Shown here piece after piece: positions 44,901-56,475 of a stretch of DNA of 64,000 nucleotides. Position numbers and translations under genes: made by a program. The number at the start of each line of letters is the position of its first letter. Position 1 is the first letter of the stretch. The stretch is from Anthoceros angustus (lineage: Eukaryota > Streptophyta > Anthocerotopsida > Anthocerotales > Anthocerotaceae). The notes under the pieces are model-generated. The model was not told the DNA's origin, ran no database searches, and saw only the letters and a program-made list of their open reading frames with translations. Location: contig MU008159.1 of the NCBI GenBank assembly GCA_010909165.1, positions 2,170,001 to 2,234,000 of the forward strand, written 5' to 3'.

Positions 44901-46354
44901 AGGGAGTATCGGTGCTCCGCACACGTGGAAGAGGCAATTCAACAAGTCGATCTGACTTTGCCTATTACCACGCCGAGCTCCCAAGGCGAAGCCTCGACGC
45001 CGCAAACGGACGGACCGGAAGGCTCAAGGAGATGAAGGCCACGGGACAAGACAGGACCCTAGTGGCCCCTGCTTGAGATGACGGAGCGCGGAGAGGAGCA
45101 ATGAGGAGCGTAACGAGGAGCGCGGATGCGATCGAGGTAAGCACCCCGCACCTCACCATGGAAGGAGGGCCAACGAAGGAGTCACCGGCGATCGGGAACA
45201 AGGAGGACTTCGAGGAGAGCCACGAGGAGTCCTGAGGGAGGAAACCTGGTGGCGGAGTCCTGACTTTGTCCACCCCTGAGGGAGGCCGGACTCAAGTCCG
45301 GACCGAATAAGTCCGACTCAAGTCCGACCCCGAATAAGTCCGACCGAGGTCCGGACCCCAGAGACAAGGTCGGACCCAGGGCCGGACCTGTGAATAAGCC
45401 GGACTCAAGTTCTGTGAGTCGAGACAGACCTCGAGGACCGGCCGCGGGCAAGAAGGAGGAGCCCCTTCGACTTACGCTTAGGGGAGCAGAGCCGGGTGGC
45501 CCCACCGGCAAGGACCTGTGGAGGCCAGGGAGGATGACGCCGGTAACGGCGCTGCCGCCGAGAGCCCAACCCGGCTGTGATTCCGGGAGAGGAGGGGCCC
45601 GCCTCACGGATCATCCGATTGGGTGCACCACAACCGCTGACGGGGATTGACCACCCATTCCCGAGGCGGGCCTGTGACCTTCACATAAGGGAGATAGGGG
45701 GGAAATAGATGGTAGGTGGCCGATTAGGTATACCGAAATGGCTATCACGTAATAGGGGTAATAAAGACGCCACCTTGGGCGCAGATAAGAGGGCCGAGGC
45801 TAGTAAAGCATCTTCTCTTGGTGTTGATGCCGCTGCTGCACCTTTGTGAGTCTTCTTGCTAACGTGAGTCCCGAGTCACCGAAAGGTGCGCCCGGGAGAT
45901 TGATCAAGGTCCCGTGACGACTTAACGCGCTGTGGTGTGTGGAAGGGTGATCGGTGACCGTCCGGAGCCGCCCGCACCGAACGGATCGAACGCGCGGGAG
46001 GAGGAACCCGGAGGGTGTAGAGCCCGGACGAGAGGCCCGAACGACGGAGGAGGTCCGGTAACCCGGCTTTTTCTAAGACCAAGAGTGTAGCGTGAGGGAG
46101 AGAGGAAAGGACGATGCGTGAGGGATGGATGTGAACGATACGGACGCGAACGGGTCTCAAACGCTTGGCCATACCGGCCTCAGACGGAACGTGAGAAGTA
46201 GTTAGAGTATGTGTGTGTGAGGCCGAACGAGCGCTAAGGACGGTAGGAATCACCAAACGCGTAACGGAGCCTATCATTCCCTTTGGGAACTACTCTTCCT
46301 ACAACGACACCTGGATTGTGCGCGCGCCTACCGCCATCAAGAAAAGTCGCGCCA
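41989..46354 (+). repeat. Gypsy 3' LTR, 4366 bp
   Basis: This pairs with 32134-36475. Long stretches of 20-60 bases are identical between the two, separated by small clusters of 1-8 base indels. Substitutions outside these clusters are few. Confidence 0.93.
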
Positions 46355-48733
46355 CATATGTTTGTGGATGGCGGGGCTCAAGCGTAAGGGACCTTCCCCA
46401 AGGCGAGGAGAGTATTAGCCACTTGGACACGCCTCCTCATGCTCGAGGAGTCCAAGGTGCTAGCCTCTTCAAGAGAGCGATTCAGCAAAGCCCATCCGGG
46501 ATGTGAAGAGCTTGAAACAAAGCAGCTATGGTGGAAATCACGACCAAAGATCCGTGGAGTCCACTCTCATGATGAGGTTGCATTTAATTCATACACGGGA
46601 TGTATAATGTGGGGTGTGTGGCTCGAGAGCAAGTCTAGGACTTGGCCTATGTTTAGACGTCATGGCACCTTCGAAGGTTCTCTAGAGGATCTTGTAGTTG
46701 TTACAGAAAGGTGTGAAGCATAAAGAGAAAGTTCTCTGAGGTCCGTGGAGGAAGTTGACAAGTCTGAAAAAGGGTTGGGCGAACTGCCTTGAGAAGTATG
46801 AGCCGAGTGCGTCAACCAAATAAGAAGTGAAGACAACCAAGATTAGTTCTTTGGAGAAAAGGGAGGAGAGCTTGGTGTCCGAACTTGCCACTTGGCCAGG
46901 TTTACACGCTAAGGAGTCTGTGGAGATATGGAGAAAAGGGGTGGCGAAAGATGAGCAAGACATAGCGCACACCGTGAACTATCTTCCTTGATGAGGCGTC
47001 GCCAGGCCTCTTTGGCCACCATTGGATTGAAGCCCCGCTGACTGTAGAGGTCCCGGGAGTTGAAGTAATGCCCGTCCCTTATGTACCGTATGTTGCGTGA
47101 TGAAGTTTGTCACCTCTTTCTTATCAATGGTCTCAATCCTAATTTTGGATAAATGCATAGTACACCATGTACAAAGGTACCTTGTGGCAGTAGAGGCATG
47201 CAAAGGCTCGCAGTGACATTGCTTTGTTGTGCTGGGGCTTTATGGTGTCGCATCGCGGTGGTCACCCGAATGTGGATGGTGGTGGATCCGACCAAGAGTC
47301 GCCGTGGTTCTATGATAGTGCGCCTGCTCAAGTGATGGTGCTGCCGTGGCGCCACTAGCCGCCGTGGTTCTCGGATAAAGTGCAAAGGTGCTCCAAGTGG
47401 ATGGTGCTCCAAGTGAGGTGTAGCGTGGTGGTGCATCATTATGGTGCTTTGGAGCACCTTCCACGTGATAGTGATACTGCGGAGTCGACCGTTATGTGGT
47501 GCAAGTGGGTTGAGCACCTTCCACCGCACCGCCTGCCGGAGGCGTATGTCATGGTGCCGCTTTATAGGGTCTAGGTTGAGGTGATGCTTAATCAAGCATG
47601 TGGGTGAAGTAGCTTCACCACTTGAAGTGGCCTTGCAGGTGGTATGGGGCACATAACTTTTCATTCCTTCCTTGTGGACACTCCTACCACGACTTTTGCC
47701 TCTACCAAAGATTTGAGGGAGAGCAAAGGCCTCACCGTGCTTGCTCTTGTGGCTTAGAGGTTCCCGCATATGGTTGATGGCAAAGGGTAGTATTTACGTA
47801 AGAGTCAAGACTGGGAAGCGAAGGGCTTGGAGGAGGGGGTGCCGAATTTTATGACACTATTGTAGTTTTAGGCGGACTAGGAAGTCCGAGCGCAGGTTCT
47901 TGATGTTGCCAACACCGCCATCGCACGGCAGGCCGCATCACCAAAGCGGGATGTGTTCTTCTCACGGTTTCGCCATTTCAATGGACACACCAGAACAGTG
48001 GACACCTGTGGGGTGCATGCACGCCAAGATCTCTTGGAACAGATCCAAAGCTGAGGCCACCGCTGGTGCTGAAAAGTGGCCAATTTGTCCTGGGGAAATC
48101 GATCGACCATGTGTCCAATTATTAATCAAGAAGTAGTGGATGGTGGAGCAGACTCCATCCTGATCGATGATGTATGGGGCAACCAAGAAAGGGCCACGTT
48201 GAGACTATGAACGCAGCTGCCTGTGAGCCCAGAGGTATTGGCTATTGGCTAGAAGGCGTGGTGGATAAGGATGGTCTTAGGAGGTATACACCATATGGAG
48301 AATCCTGCAATGATGGAGCATCCGTGGAACATGTGGGTGATCAGAAGGCTCCAACATCCGGGTTGTCAAGGAGGAACAACCAGCCCAAAGAATCCAAACC
48401 GGTGGTTGCACTTGAGGGGGGGCCATGAGCTGCCCAAAACCAGTGGTTGCACTTGAGGGGGTCAAGCATGAGTCGTCACAACCTTCGACCTAGCTGCAGG
48501 TCCCGTGCACCATCGCCACAATCTCAATAAATCTGTGGGACATAATAGTAGTCCTTCATCTCTTGAGCCCCACGTGATCTAGGGATGTGTTGCTTGAATA
48601 CCATGCTGCACATTCGCTGGCATCCATGTGCCAGTCTCCGACTCATACAAGCAAGTTGTGGTGAGGTCGCACTTGGCCGAGCATCCCACATCGTAGCTAG
48701 CATTTGGCAAAGGTCAGTAAGTCATGATCAAGA
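46355..48733. other. Repeat-derived region, no supportable gene
   Basis: This continues the DNA interrupted by the gypsy insertion. A minus-strand frame near 46980-47110 includes GHYFNSRDLYSQRGFNP-like sequence in a shifted frame, and a plus-strand frame at 46439-46723 is open without a domain. Bases 47220-47560 are rich in GTGGTGC and TGGTGCTCCAAGTG repeats. I cannot assign these pieces to a named element. Confidence 0.4.
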
Positions 48734-49243
48734 GTGCCGACCACCGAGAAGGCAAAGAACTGTGAGCTATTGCCATCTTGTGCTCTCAGGAGGAAGTTGG
48801 TGCACATGTCCATAGTGTGTGAAGGCTCCTTCATGCAAAGCATTGCTTACCTCCGCTACAATATGTTGGAGAACCGGCCGACAATCAAGGATGTAGCGTG
48901 GTGGACATACATTGACACGACGGTAGGTCACCGCTTTAACACCGGTGGAGCAAAGCGCAAATCAGAGGGAGCTAGAAGGTACCACCATCATAAACAACAT
49001 AGACAAGAGGAGGAAGAAGAGGCAGAAGATGAAGAGATTGAAGAGGACTACTCTGGTCTGCGCCATGAGGACAACTTTGCAGTGTTGGCCGAAATGCAAG
49101 AAGGGCAAACTGAGCCGTTTTACATCATCAAATGCAACAAGCGCCCATGGGTGACATATGTATTTAAGGTCCGGGTAAAGTGGTATAAAGGCAGTGCGAA
49201 TGGTTGTTCAGGGATCTACTATGAGCGTGAAGGGGAAATGTAA
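48734..49243 (+). CDS. Unknown transposon-like protein fragment, possible relative of the gene at 51180
   Basis: This 170-codon frame opens at an ATG, but the protein probably started earlier. It contains AYLRYNMLENRPTIKDVAWW, a short acidic Glu/Asp run (about residues 90-107), and then EDNFAVLAEM followed by FYIIKCNKRPWVTY. The DNF-V-AE pattern resembles DNFLVFAEV in the minus-strand gene at 51180-53140, where it also lies near the C-terminus. That likeness is short and not a proven homology. I do not recognise the family. It lies among repeats, so a mobile origin is more likely than a host gene. Confidence 0.35.
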   Translation: MPTTEKAKNCELLPSCALRRKLVHMSIVCEGSFMQSIAYLRYNMLENRPTIKDVAWWTYIDTTVGHRFNTGGAKRKSEGARRYHHHKQHRQEEEEEAEDEEIEEDYSGLRHEDNFAVLAEMQEGQTEPFYIIKCNKRPWVTYVFKVRVKWYKGSANGCSGIYYEREGEM

Positions 49244-51179
49244 AGGAGTTTACAAACCTGGAATGATGTTTCCCATTGCTTGTTTTGCCCGTATGTATGA
49301 TTATCTCTTTTGCAAGGATTGAATCTAAAGTGCCACCTATACATAGAAATGCTCCGGAAGAAAGGGAGGTCAACGTTGTTGGTTGGAGCCCAAAACCGAG
49401 GGAAACGCCTTGAAGAATGTAGATTTACACAAAGAGAAGCTGTGCACCGCATGTTGGTTGGTTTCATCTGTGATGTTAGTTGATTATGTTGACATTTCAT
49501 CAAGTTGCTGCTTGTTCTATCTCGCAGAAAGCAGAAGATGACAACTCTTAAAGTGAGTCTGCGGCCGCCCATATCAGATGATCGATCAGACCGCCCACAC
49601 TCCTAGCATGAACAAATAAGAGGAAGAGTGGAATACTAGGAGATTGCGGTGGTTTTTGTTATGTGTGGGAGTCAAATCACAGACTTTGTGTGTTTAGTCT
49701 CGCTTGGTTGGTTCTCAAAAGTAGGTCGGTGTTGGTATTGTGTTACTTGTAGCGGAGCCGATCCGGAGCAAGCGGCATCATGCGTAATAGCAGGCATCAA
49801 ACCGCGAAACTACTAAACTACCAAATGTACTCTTCGCCATTGTTTTAATATCCACAAGATCCACTCATCGCGTACATCGGTTTGTTGCGCTACACACGGT
49901 CAACATGAGAATCTTTGGTAGTGTGTCGCCATATATTGGAAATATGATAATTATTCTTTGTACGCTCACCCTATCGATAATGCAGACGAAACACCCCTAG
50001 TATGGGAACACCTAGTATGGGGCATAAAAGAGTGAACCGCAAACGCGGTGCTAGGCCAAACCCCGCCAACCATGCCCCGATTAATGATCAGAATACAACA
50101 GTCCTTCCTCAATTACTCGAGGCGGACGCTAAGGTTTCTTCCTACAACACCCAAAGCGTGTTTGAACAAAGCTCTCAACTGTCACTCCGAACATGATGAG
50201 GAGGTGGGCTCTATGGGGATAGGAGCAGTCCATTTCTTCCGCTCGGATTGTTCTCATCGTTCGCGCCACTCGCCAACACCGGACATAGTAGTCGTGTCAG
50301 TGCCTCTCGCAATGATGCCCAACATTTCACCGTATTCGTGAAGAGAAGCCGGGAGTTGCCTTCCGAGTCCTCTTGTTTCCTCTATCGGCAAGGTTCTCTT
50401 CCCCAATCCGCCGACCATGTTCTTGCCCTACCACGTCGGCGGCCTTCCGGCCGCTGCTCGCCACTTCGGTGCAGCCTCATATCCCTGGGGTGGAAGATCA
50501 CCTTGAGTCGATGCAACCGAGGTCGTGCGTGAACCATCCTCCGCCTCGATCGCAACTTGTAAGTTCCCCGATGTTGACCTAGCATGCGAGGGAGTTAGCG
50601 ATGCGCCGATCGCGGAAGCCATGAGCATTCTCTCGCGGCGCAGCGACAGTGTATGGGAAGGGTCAATAGGCGACGATAGGCACCGCCGCTCGGGAGGGTG
50701 AAGGGTTATCGAGCAAAGTGGTGCCGAGGAACGCCATGGTGGCTCATCCAGGAATAATCGATGATTGAAACGCGTTCAATCTACCGTATGATGCCCAAAC
50801 AAACTCGTGTGCATCATTTATTGAAGCAGTTGTTGTGGTTGTACGTGGGTATGGTCGTATAATGTGATAGGAGTATAATGTGACCGGACGAAATGACGTG
50901 CTTCGCAAAAGACGGTATCGATCCATCCAGCATCGAGGTGGCATGGCCTAGAAAGGGCTATCCGTAGAAAATGGTGCATATGAAGCAACAAAGGAAACCA
51001 GTAATCGATTCAACGTGGCAACCGTGAATGCAGTTTAGAAACGCACAAATAGAAACCCGAGGTGATGTGGAAGGTAATCTCGCAACTTCTCCAATGACAA
51101 GCATCGTACCGCACGCCGATAAGGCACAAACAACAATTCCTTCTGGTCTCACCAAAAATTCAAAGAATCTTTTCCCATT
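49244..51179. other. Repeat-derived spacer, no supportable gene
   Basis: Open frames are short and carry no recognised domain, and base composition is mixed. A few stretches resemble decayed coding sequence, but I see no motif that can be named. Confidence 0.4.
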
Positions 51180-53140
51180 TCATTCCTCCCCTGCATCAGA
51201 CTGTCTGTTATGGTCTCTCACCAAATCGTCAAACGTCTGGACAAGGTCAGGTGGCACACTGTACACCACTGAATCTCCCCTTTGCGTGATAGTGAGGTCA
51301 AACTTGCATGTCACCACCTGTTCAGGAGAAAGGATGCATTCGGCATGCCCCAGGTCCAGTGTGTACTGGAAACCGCCTCCCTGTTCAGTGTCGTAATACT
51401 GACCCAGCACCACTATGTCTCCAGCAATAAACCTATGTCTGCTCCAAGGACACATTGCTACAGGAAGGCGGTGTGGTCCTTGCACACACCGGACGAGGTA
51501 ATAGGTTGCACCTCATCCGCAACCTCCGCAAACACAAGGAAATTATCACCCACTTCCAAAGATCTCCGCCATGTTGGTGACATCTTGACTGCCTTCAACA
51601 TCTCCGACATTGCTCGGCCGCATGGCTTCCACAACGGAAAGGTATCTGCCGCTAAGTTGTCGCCGTCTCGAACACGTGAATCTCGAATGTGGACGACAGA
51701 TGTCTTCCCACAATCCGCATGTGGTACCGATTCACACCGCATGATTGCCGCCTATGCATGCGACAAAAGCATGCCAGTTGCGCATTCTCGCTTTGTTGGA
51801 AAGATCGTAGCCATAAATGCTATGACAACTCTTGAGCCTCGGAATGGCATCACAAGCCCATTTTGCCCGGCGTTGACATCATTGGGCCCAATAGTTAACG
51901 CAGCGTACTGCACCGCTGCCGGGTCGCCGCCCTCCGAGATATTGTGGAGCGAAGAAATGCAACAACGCCTCGCAAAAGATTCGCATTCGCCGTGCTCCAG
52001 TGAGACTCTTGCGCAGAGCACGCTCAAAATGGCTCCAGCTCCATCGTGTTCACCCTTCCCATGGCCACTACCAAAATAGGACCATAACATGTTGCACCCC
52101 CCTGTTATACTTGGATACCTCGCCACATAGTACAATGGTCGGCATGCCTTGAACTGGGACGCTGTGCCATCTGACCATACCCAATGTTCCCGAGGCCCTG
52201 GAAACCCAGAGTCCTGCATCCACTGCCAATGGAGACCCAAGCAATGCTGCACAAAAAGGGTATCGTGTAGCATGTCGTCACTAACAAAAAAGTGATAATA
52301 CTTGTGGATACCAAAGACAAATGTTAGCGGATCAACCTCCGTGTCCGTCTCAGAGAAAACAAGGACCAAAATTGTAACTTGGTCGTTAAAGGCATTGACG
52401 GATTTCGCTCGCACACCAAAGGCGTAGTTTTGTGAGAACTCCAAAACGCTGACGACAACATCTTTGGGAAACAATTGCACACAGCGTCGAAATTCCAGGC
52501 CCTGCCACCTTTGCCAGAAATCATGCAAAATAAAAGCCCGCAACTTGTCTTTCAAGTACAGAACCATGTCCACGGGGTGTGTCTCCATGAAGCCCAACTT
52601 AATACGCTTCTTGTCACCACCCTCCACTGTTTTCCCCACAACCTGGTACTGGAAGCACCTCCAGTTCATGGTAACATTCGGCATGACGTCAATGCTGGTT
52701 TCCCTGGGACAAAATAGCACCTTCTGCACTCCACAACGTGCACAGTTGCCTGAAAGGCAATCCAGGTTGTGCCATTCAGAATCCACCTCTTTGTCACAAA
52801 GGGCTGCCTGAGCCAATGCTCTCACTGATGAATAGCTTGATGTAGGGGCACAGCACCCAGAGGCTGCGGCATCTGCAGGGCGACAAACGCCGCAATCACA
52901 TGGGCAGCCTCCACGAGGGTGTATTCTAGAAATGGTATGTCGCAAACTGTTCAGCGCATCCTTTAGAAATGCCATTTCCACGTGATACCTGCAGCAACAA
53001 ACATTCCTCTCCTGCAAGCTCTTCACAAAATATGGCTTCAACTTCTCAAATGCACGTTGTCCAACTGGATGGATGCCGCTTCTGAACCAAGGAAAAATTC
53101 ACCGCCATCCACCATGTAGACCCAAAACTTGTTGATCGGC
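51180..53140 (-). pseudogene. Cysteine-rich DDE-like protein of an unnamed family, disrupted
   Basis: The longest open frame (53041-51752) begins without an ATG and continues upstream as GIHPVGQRAFEKLKPYF. Visible parts in order are RNVCCCRYHVEMAFLKDAL, a Cys cluster (CPCDCGVCRP, then SGCCAP), a second one (CLSGNCARCGV, then FCP), a long middle part, HWVWSDGTASQFKACRPLY, and SYFGSGHGKGEHDGAGAIL. The SDG-x-x-x-QFK and GHGKG-x-x-DG pair reminds me of transposase-like proteins found in animals and seed-free plants, with Asp and His/Asp as possible catalytic residues. A C-terminal part with DNFLVFAEV and GDIVVLGQYYD lies after an in-frame TAG (51749-51751) and a frameshift near 51470. A further frameshift near 53080 joins it to an upstream piece. 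With three breaks it is not functional as read. The name of the family is unknown to me. Confidence 0.6.
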
Positions 53141-53900
53141 TATCATTGGCCACCGCTCAACTCCATTATAAGTGCCACCACCACACCCTGTGGAGGCTCC
53201 CTATTCACCAAGAAGCACACCACCCTCACTATGAGGCCCACCACCGCATGTCGGGAAAGACCAGCTTCCACTAAGGGGAGACTAGAATCTGCACGAGGGA
53301 GGCCACCATCCACTATGAGGTAGACCACCATCCGTGAGGCTCACCACCATGCACTAAGACCCACACCCATCCACTATGAGGCGCACCACCCACCGAGAGG
53401 GAGACCAATCCTCTATGAGGAGGCCACCAACCACTTAGAGCCAATCCTCTATGAGGTAGACCACCACCCACGTGAAGGTCACCACTGCACTAAGACCCAC
53501 ACCTCCCTCCACTATGAGGCACACTAGCATCCACTTTGTGGCAAACCACAATCCACCAAGACACACACACAAACCACTAAAAGGGAGACCAACATCCACC
53601 AAGAGGGACGGTCCTCGAGTCACGAAGAGGGTCATCACTCCACATGGATGGTGGTGACCACACTAGGACCCACCAACATCCACTAAAGGCAAACCCCAAC
53701 TACATGAAGGCACACCATCATCCGTAATGAGGTGCCCACCATTCACTAGTTCTCCACACCAATGTCCACCGTCCACGAGAAGTGCATGGTACTCCACAGA
53801 GTCGACGCCGATCCACAACCGCCACACCGGTAAGTGAGGCACCACCATGTTTCGGATCGCAGCATCACGGTTTCCCACAAAGAATTGACCAAACAAAAGG
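53141..53900. repeat. Degenerate minisatellite with a CATCCACTATGAGG core
   Basis: Units of about 30-45 bp share CACCA-CATCCACTATGAGG and AGACCCACAC. At least a dozen imperfect copies fill the interval, most regular at 53150-53620. It directly follows the upstream end of the DDE-like gene, so it may belong to the same element or mark its border. Confidence 0.8.
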
Positions 53901-53933
53901 CACACATATGCGGATGTAGATTTTCCTAGGCTA

Positions 53934-54281
53934 GTGCCTCACGCTACCTTCCACCTGGTATCCCATCCGGGAAGCAACGCTGCATGTGGAAAGCCTATGA
54001 AAATGCTAGATATGGCAAAAGGTGCAACAATGGAAGTGTCAACACCAAAGTACCGGAGTGAAGCAAACAATGTGGCGTACAAAGCAATAACTAGCGAGGC
54101 TGTCACTGCGACATGTCCAGAAATGGACTATGTGTTTCTCAAACGCCTTTGGGGCAATTCTCATGCGCTGGCATCCTTGGTGTTTGAGGAGGGCTTGCAA
54201 GCTCCCAAAATTTCTTTACAAGATCTCGCACTGGACAACACATCCGATCGACGCGTCCACCCAAAATGTATGTGGCACTAA
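53934..54281 (+). CDS. Unknown open frame, 115 codons
   Basis: I do not recognise this frame. It has ordinary composition, with AYKAITSEAVTATCPEMDYVFLKRLWGN followed by ALASLVFEEGLQ, more protein-like than most frames here. It could be a fragment of a transposon protein on the opposite strand from the gene at 51180. It has no neighbours in the same frame. Confidence 0.25.
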   Translation: MPHATFHLVSHPGSNAACGKPMKMLDMAKGATMEVSTPKYRSEANNVAYKAITSEAVTATCPEMDYVFLKRLWGNSHALASLVFEEGLQAPKISLQDLALDNTSDRRVHPKCMWH

Positions 54282-54562
54282 TCCGCACTGAGATTCACCG
54301 TCACATCAACGGATCACACGCACACCAATGGCACCAAGGATAGATTGCAAACCGAGGTCCTGTACTCGACAAAATTATGTTGAAGAACGCTTTTCCTTGC
54401 CCGCAAGTGGTCTGTGTGGTGAACATTCTTCAACTGTGAATGTGCGGCCTTCATGTTCTTCAACAACAAAGACATCAGCTTCATCTCTTTGGGCTCCAGA
54501 ATGGAACCCGCTTGCATGCCTTCAGCATGGGCAAGGTCAACAAGTGTTGCAGAATATCGGCT

Positions 54563-55141
54563 CTACAAGCTGATGTGTATTTTTGGGTCCGCTCTACGAA
54601 TACGAGCCCAATCTCTCGAGCTAGTTGACTTGCCCGGCTTTTCCCACACGCTTGATGTGCCGCAATCGCATCCGCTGGGCCGAGCTCGCCAAGCCCAACG
54701 CTGCTCGATGAAGGGGCGAGCCGGCCCATCACCATCGCCCGTGACGGGCAAGAGCCCCATGTCCACGTTGGGTCTGTGGAAAGGAATCCTAGGTGGCCCC
54801 CCCCCTCTGGGGTACCCAGGGTCTGGACCACGCTCCTCCGATACGGAGGAACCTCCTCCTTCATGTGGTGAAGGAGAACTAGCATCCAAGCCCCCAACAA
54901 TTTGCAGACCATCCACACGGAGCCTGGCACTTCTTCTAGCCGAGGGTGTGTGCACTTCACCCCCCCCAAGCAGACACCTCCCTTGCCGGGCAACCCGCCT
55001 TGCTAGCAACTCCTCAGCCCTGGCCTGAATCCTCGCCTCAGACGCAATCTTCTCCGCGGCCTTCCTCTGCCTCAATGCCCGACGGTATGCGGCCTTCTCC
55101 TGGCGACGCTGTGCACGGGGGCTGTTGGTTGAAGGCGCCAT
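54563..55141 (-). CDS. Unknown basic coiled-coil-like open frame, 192 aa
   Basis: It starts with a good ATG at 55141 and reads MAPSTNSPRAQRRQEKAAYR, continuing with Arg/Ala/Glu-rich heptad-like sequence to about residue 50, then Gly/Pro-rich disordered sequence. It points toward the DDE-like gene, is on the same strand, and could be the N-terminal part of the same element protein, but at least 1.4 kb and the minisatellite separate them. No known domain. Confidence 0.3.
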   Translation of the reverse strand: MAPSTNSPRAQRRQEKAAYRRALRQRKAAEKIASEARIQARAEELLARRVARQGRCLLGGGEVHTPSARRSARLRVDGLQIVGGLDASSPSPHEGGGSSVSEERGPDPGYPRGGGPPRIPFHRPNVDMGLLPVTGDGDGPARPFIEQRWAWRARPSGCDCGTSSVWEKPGKSTSSRDWARIRRADPKIHISL

Positions 55142-55764
55142 GGGCGGTGAGTTCTAAACAAGGGTCACTGTGAAAAGCTATGCCCTAGGCTCACCAACCT
55201 GTTCACGTGGCTTTAGGTCAACTTTCAAAAATTGTGAAAGCCAAAACTTCAGACCCGAAACCTTCATTTCAAAAGAATCACCAGAATCAGAATCAGTGTC
55301 CATAAGACATCTCCCTTACCATGGTCAAAAGGGTAAAAACCTAAAGCCAAGCACCTAGGAGGGTGCGGACTCAGCTTTCCATGATCTAGTGCAGCTCCTA
55401 GAAAGCTAGGTCCACACCCTCGCAGATTGATTGCTCTCAATAATGGGAGCAAGCAGTTGGGGGCGAACTCTTGCAAGCTGCAGTGCCGACGACCACACGG
55501 GGACATCTTGAAGTTTCTTGGTAGAAAATTACATCTTGGAGTGTCCTCCTCGCCGGGGCATGCACATGGGATGAAGAAGCCGGAAGTGCTGCACGAAGCA
55601 ACATCAGATGTCTGTGTGGCGGAGCCAACATGTCCAGGTACTGCTCAATATGCTAATAGGCCCAGACTGTGTCAAACACAGGCCTTCAGAAGGCAAGCAG
55701 ACATCACATCGTCACACTCGGAAATGACCAGTGATGTTGCTGCCTCAAGGCTGGGTTACATAGA

Positions 55765-55935
55765 AGTAGCTAGTTCTTCGTGGGACCGCTTCAAGGTCAC
55801 CGATACACACACAAGAACAAGGCCTAGAAGCTCCACTTCAAGCTCGATAACCTACTGATACCACCGTGATAGACCGACAATGCTTCCAACTTGTCCAACA
55901 AAATCAGACGCCACCGCTCATCTAATGCCCATTCC
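55765..55935 (-). repeat. Direct repeat, first copy, with a possible primer-site relic
   Basis: About 170 bp recur at 56305-56475 with short indels. Shared strings include CCTAGAAGCTCCACTTCAAG and GATACCACCGTGATAGACC. On the complement, TGGTATCAG follows, as at the LTR/primer-site junction of copia elements. Confidence 0.7.
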
Positions 55936-56304
55936 CACACACGCTTGTATGAAATGGTTGTACTACTACACTGTGGCTACCAAGTCGAGGTGATGTGGTA
56001 GTGATCTTGCCACCCACAAGCACTCCTTGTCCTTGGCATCCACCAAGTAATAGGATGCAAAGCCACGCCGATGGCGATGGGCTTCTGTGGTGATGGTGAG
56101 GAAGAAATGGTCGAGAGCATATCCTGTGCCTCAATTTTGTGCATTTACACCGATGTATGCCATGAAGATATTGTATCCAACAACATCCTCTTCTATGGCA
56201 ACCACGATTGAGACAAAAGAAATGAAAATGTTAACACGACATGGTATGCTTGCCTTGAGCCACCACAGTGTAAGATAAATGAAATGCTTGCTCAAGGCTC
56301 ACAT

Positions 56305-56475
56305 GTAAAAATAGCGAGTTCTCAAGACCAAGGTCACACCGCGACACACTACACACAAAGAACAAGACCTAGAAGCTCCACTTCAAGGTCGACAACCTGA
56401 TACCACCGTGATAGACCAACATGCCTCCAACTTATCCAACAAAATCCCGTGACGCGACCGCCATCTAATACCATT
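56305..56475 (-). repeat. Direct repeat, second copy
   Basis: This pairs with 55765-55935 at an offset of 540 bp. No internal domain lies between them, so if they are LTR ends they come from a small non-autonomous element or a rearranged one. Confidence 0.7.

Larger units (their letters stand above)
32134..46354 (+). mobile_element. Ty3/gypsy LTR retrotransposon with 4.3-kb LTRs
   Basis: This 14.2-kb element has LTRs at 32134-36475 and 41989-46354, both running from TGTGGCTATGCACT to GTCGC(G)CCA, and a perfect 5-bp target duplication CATAT (32129-32133 and 46355-46359). The primer site is at 36480-36494 and a purine tract GATGAGAAGGGAG at 41974-41986. The 5.5-kb interior keeps protease, reverse transcriptase, RNase H and integrase in that order, which is gypsy order. 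The primer-site form (TGGCGC-x(3)-TGC-GGG) and the protease and reverse transcriptase motifs resemble Tat/Athila-like elements, many of which have long LTRs. All frames are broken by short indels. The unbroken target duplication and paired LTRs show a single insertion without later loss of an end. Confidence 0.93.

Noticed and set aside
51180-53140. Assignment of the DDE-like gene to the KDZ transposase family
   Set aside because: The Cys clusters are suggestive, but the core motifs (SDG-x-x-x-QFK and GHGKG-x-x-DG) are not those I associate with KDZ enzymes. The family was left unnamed.
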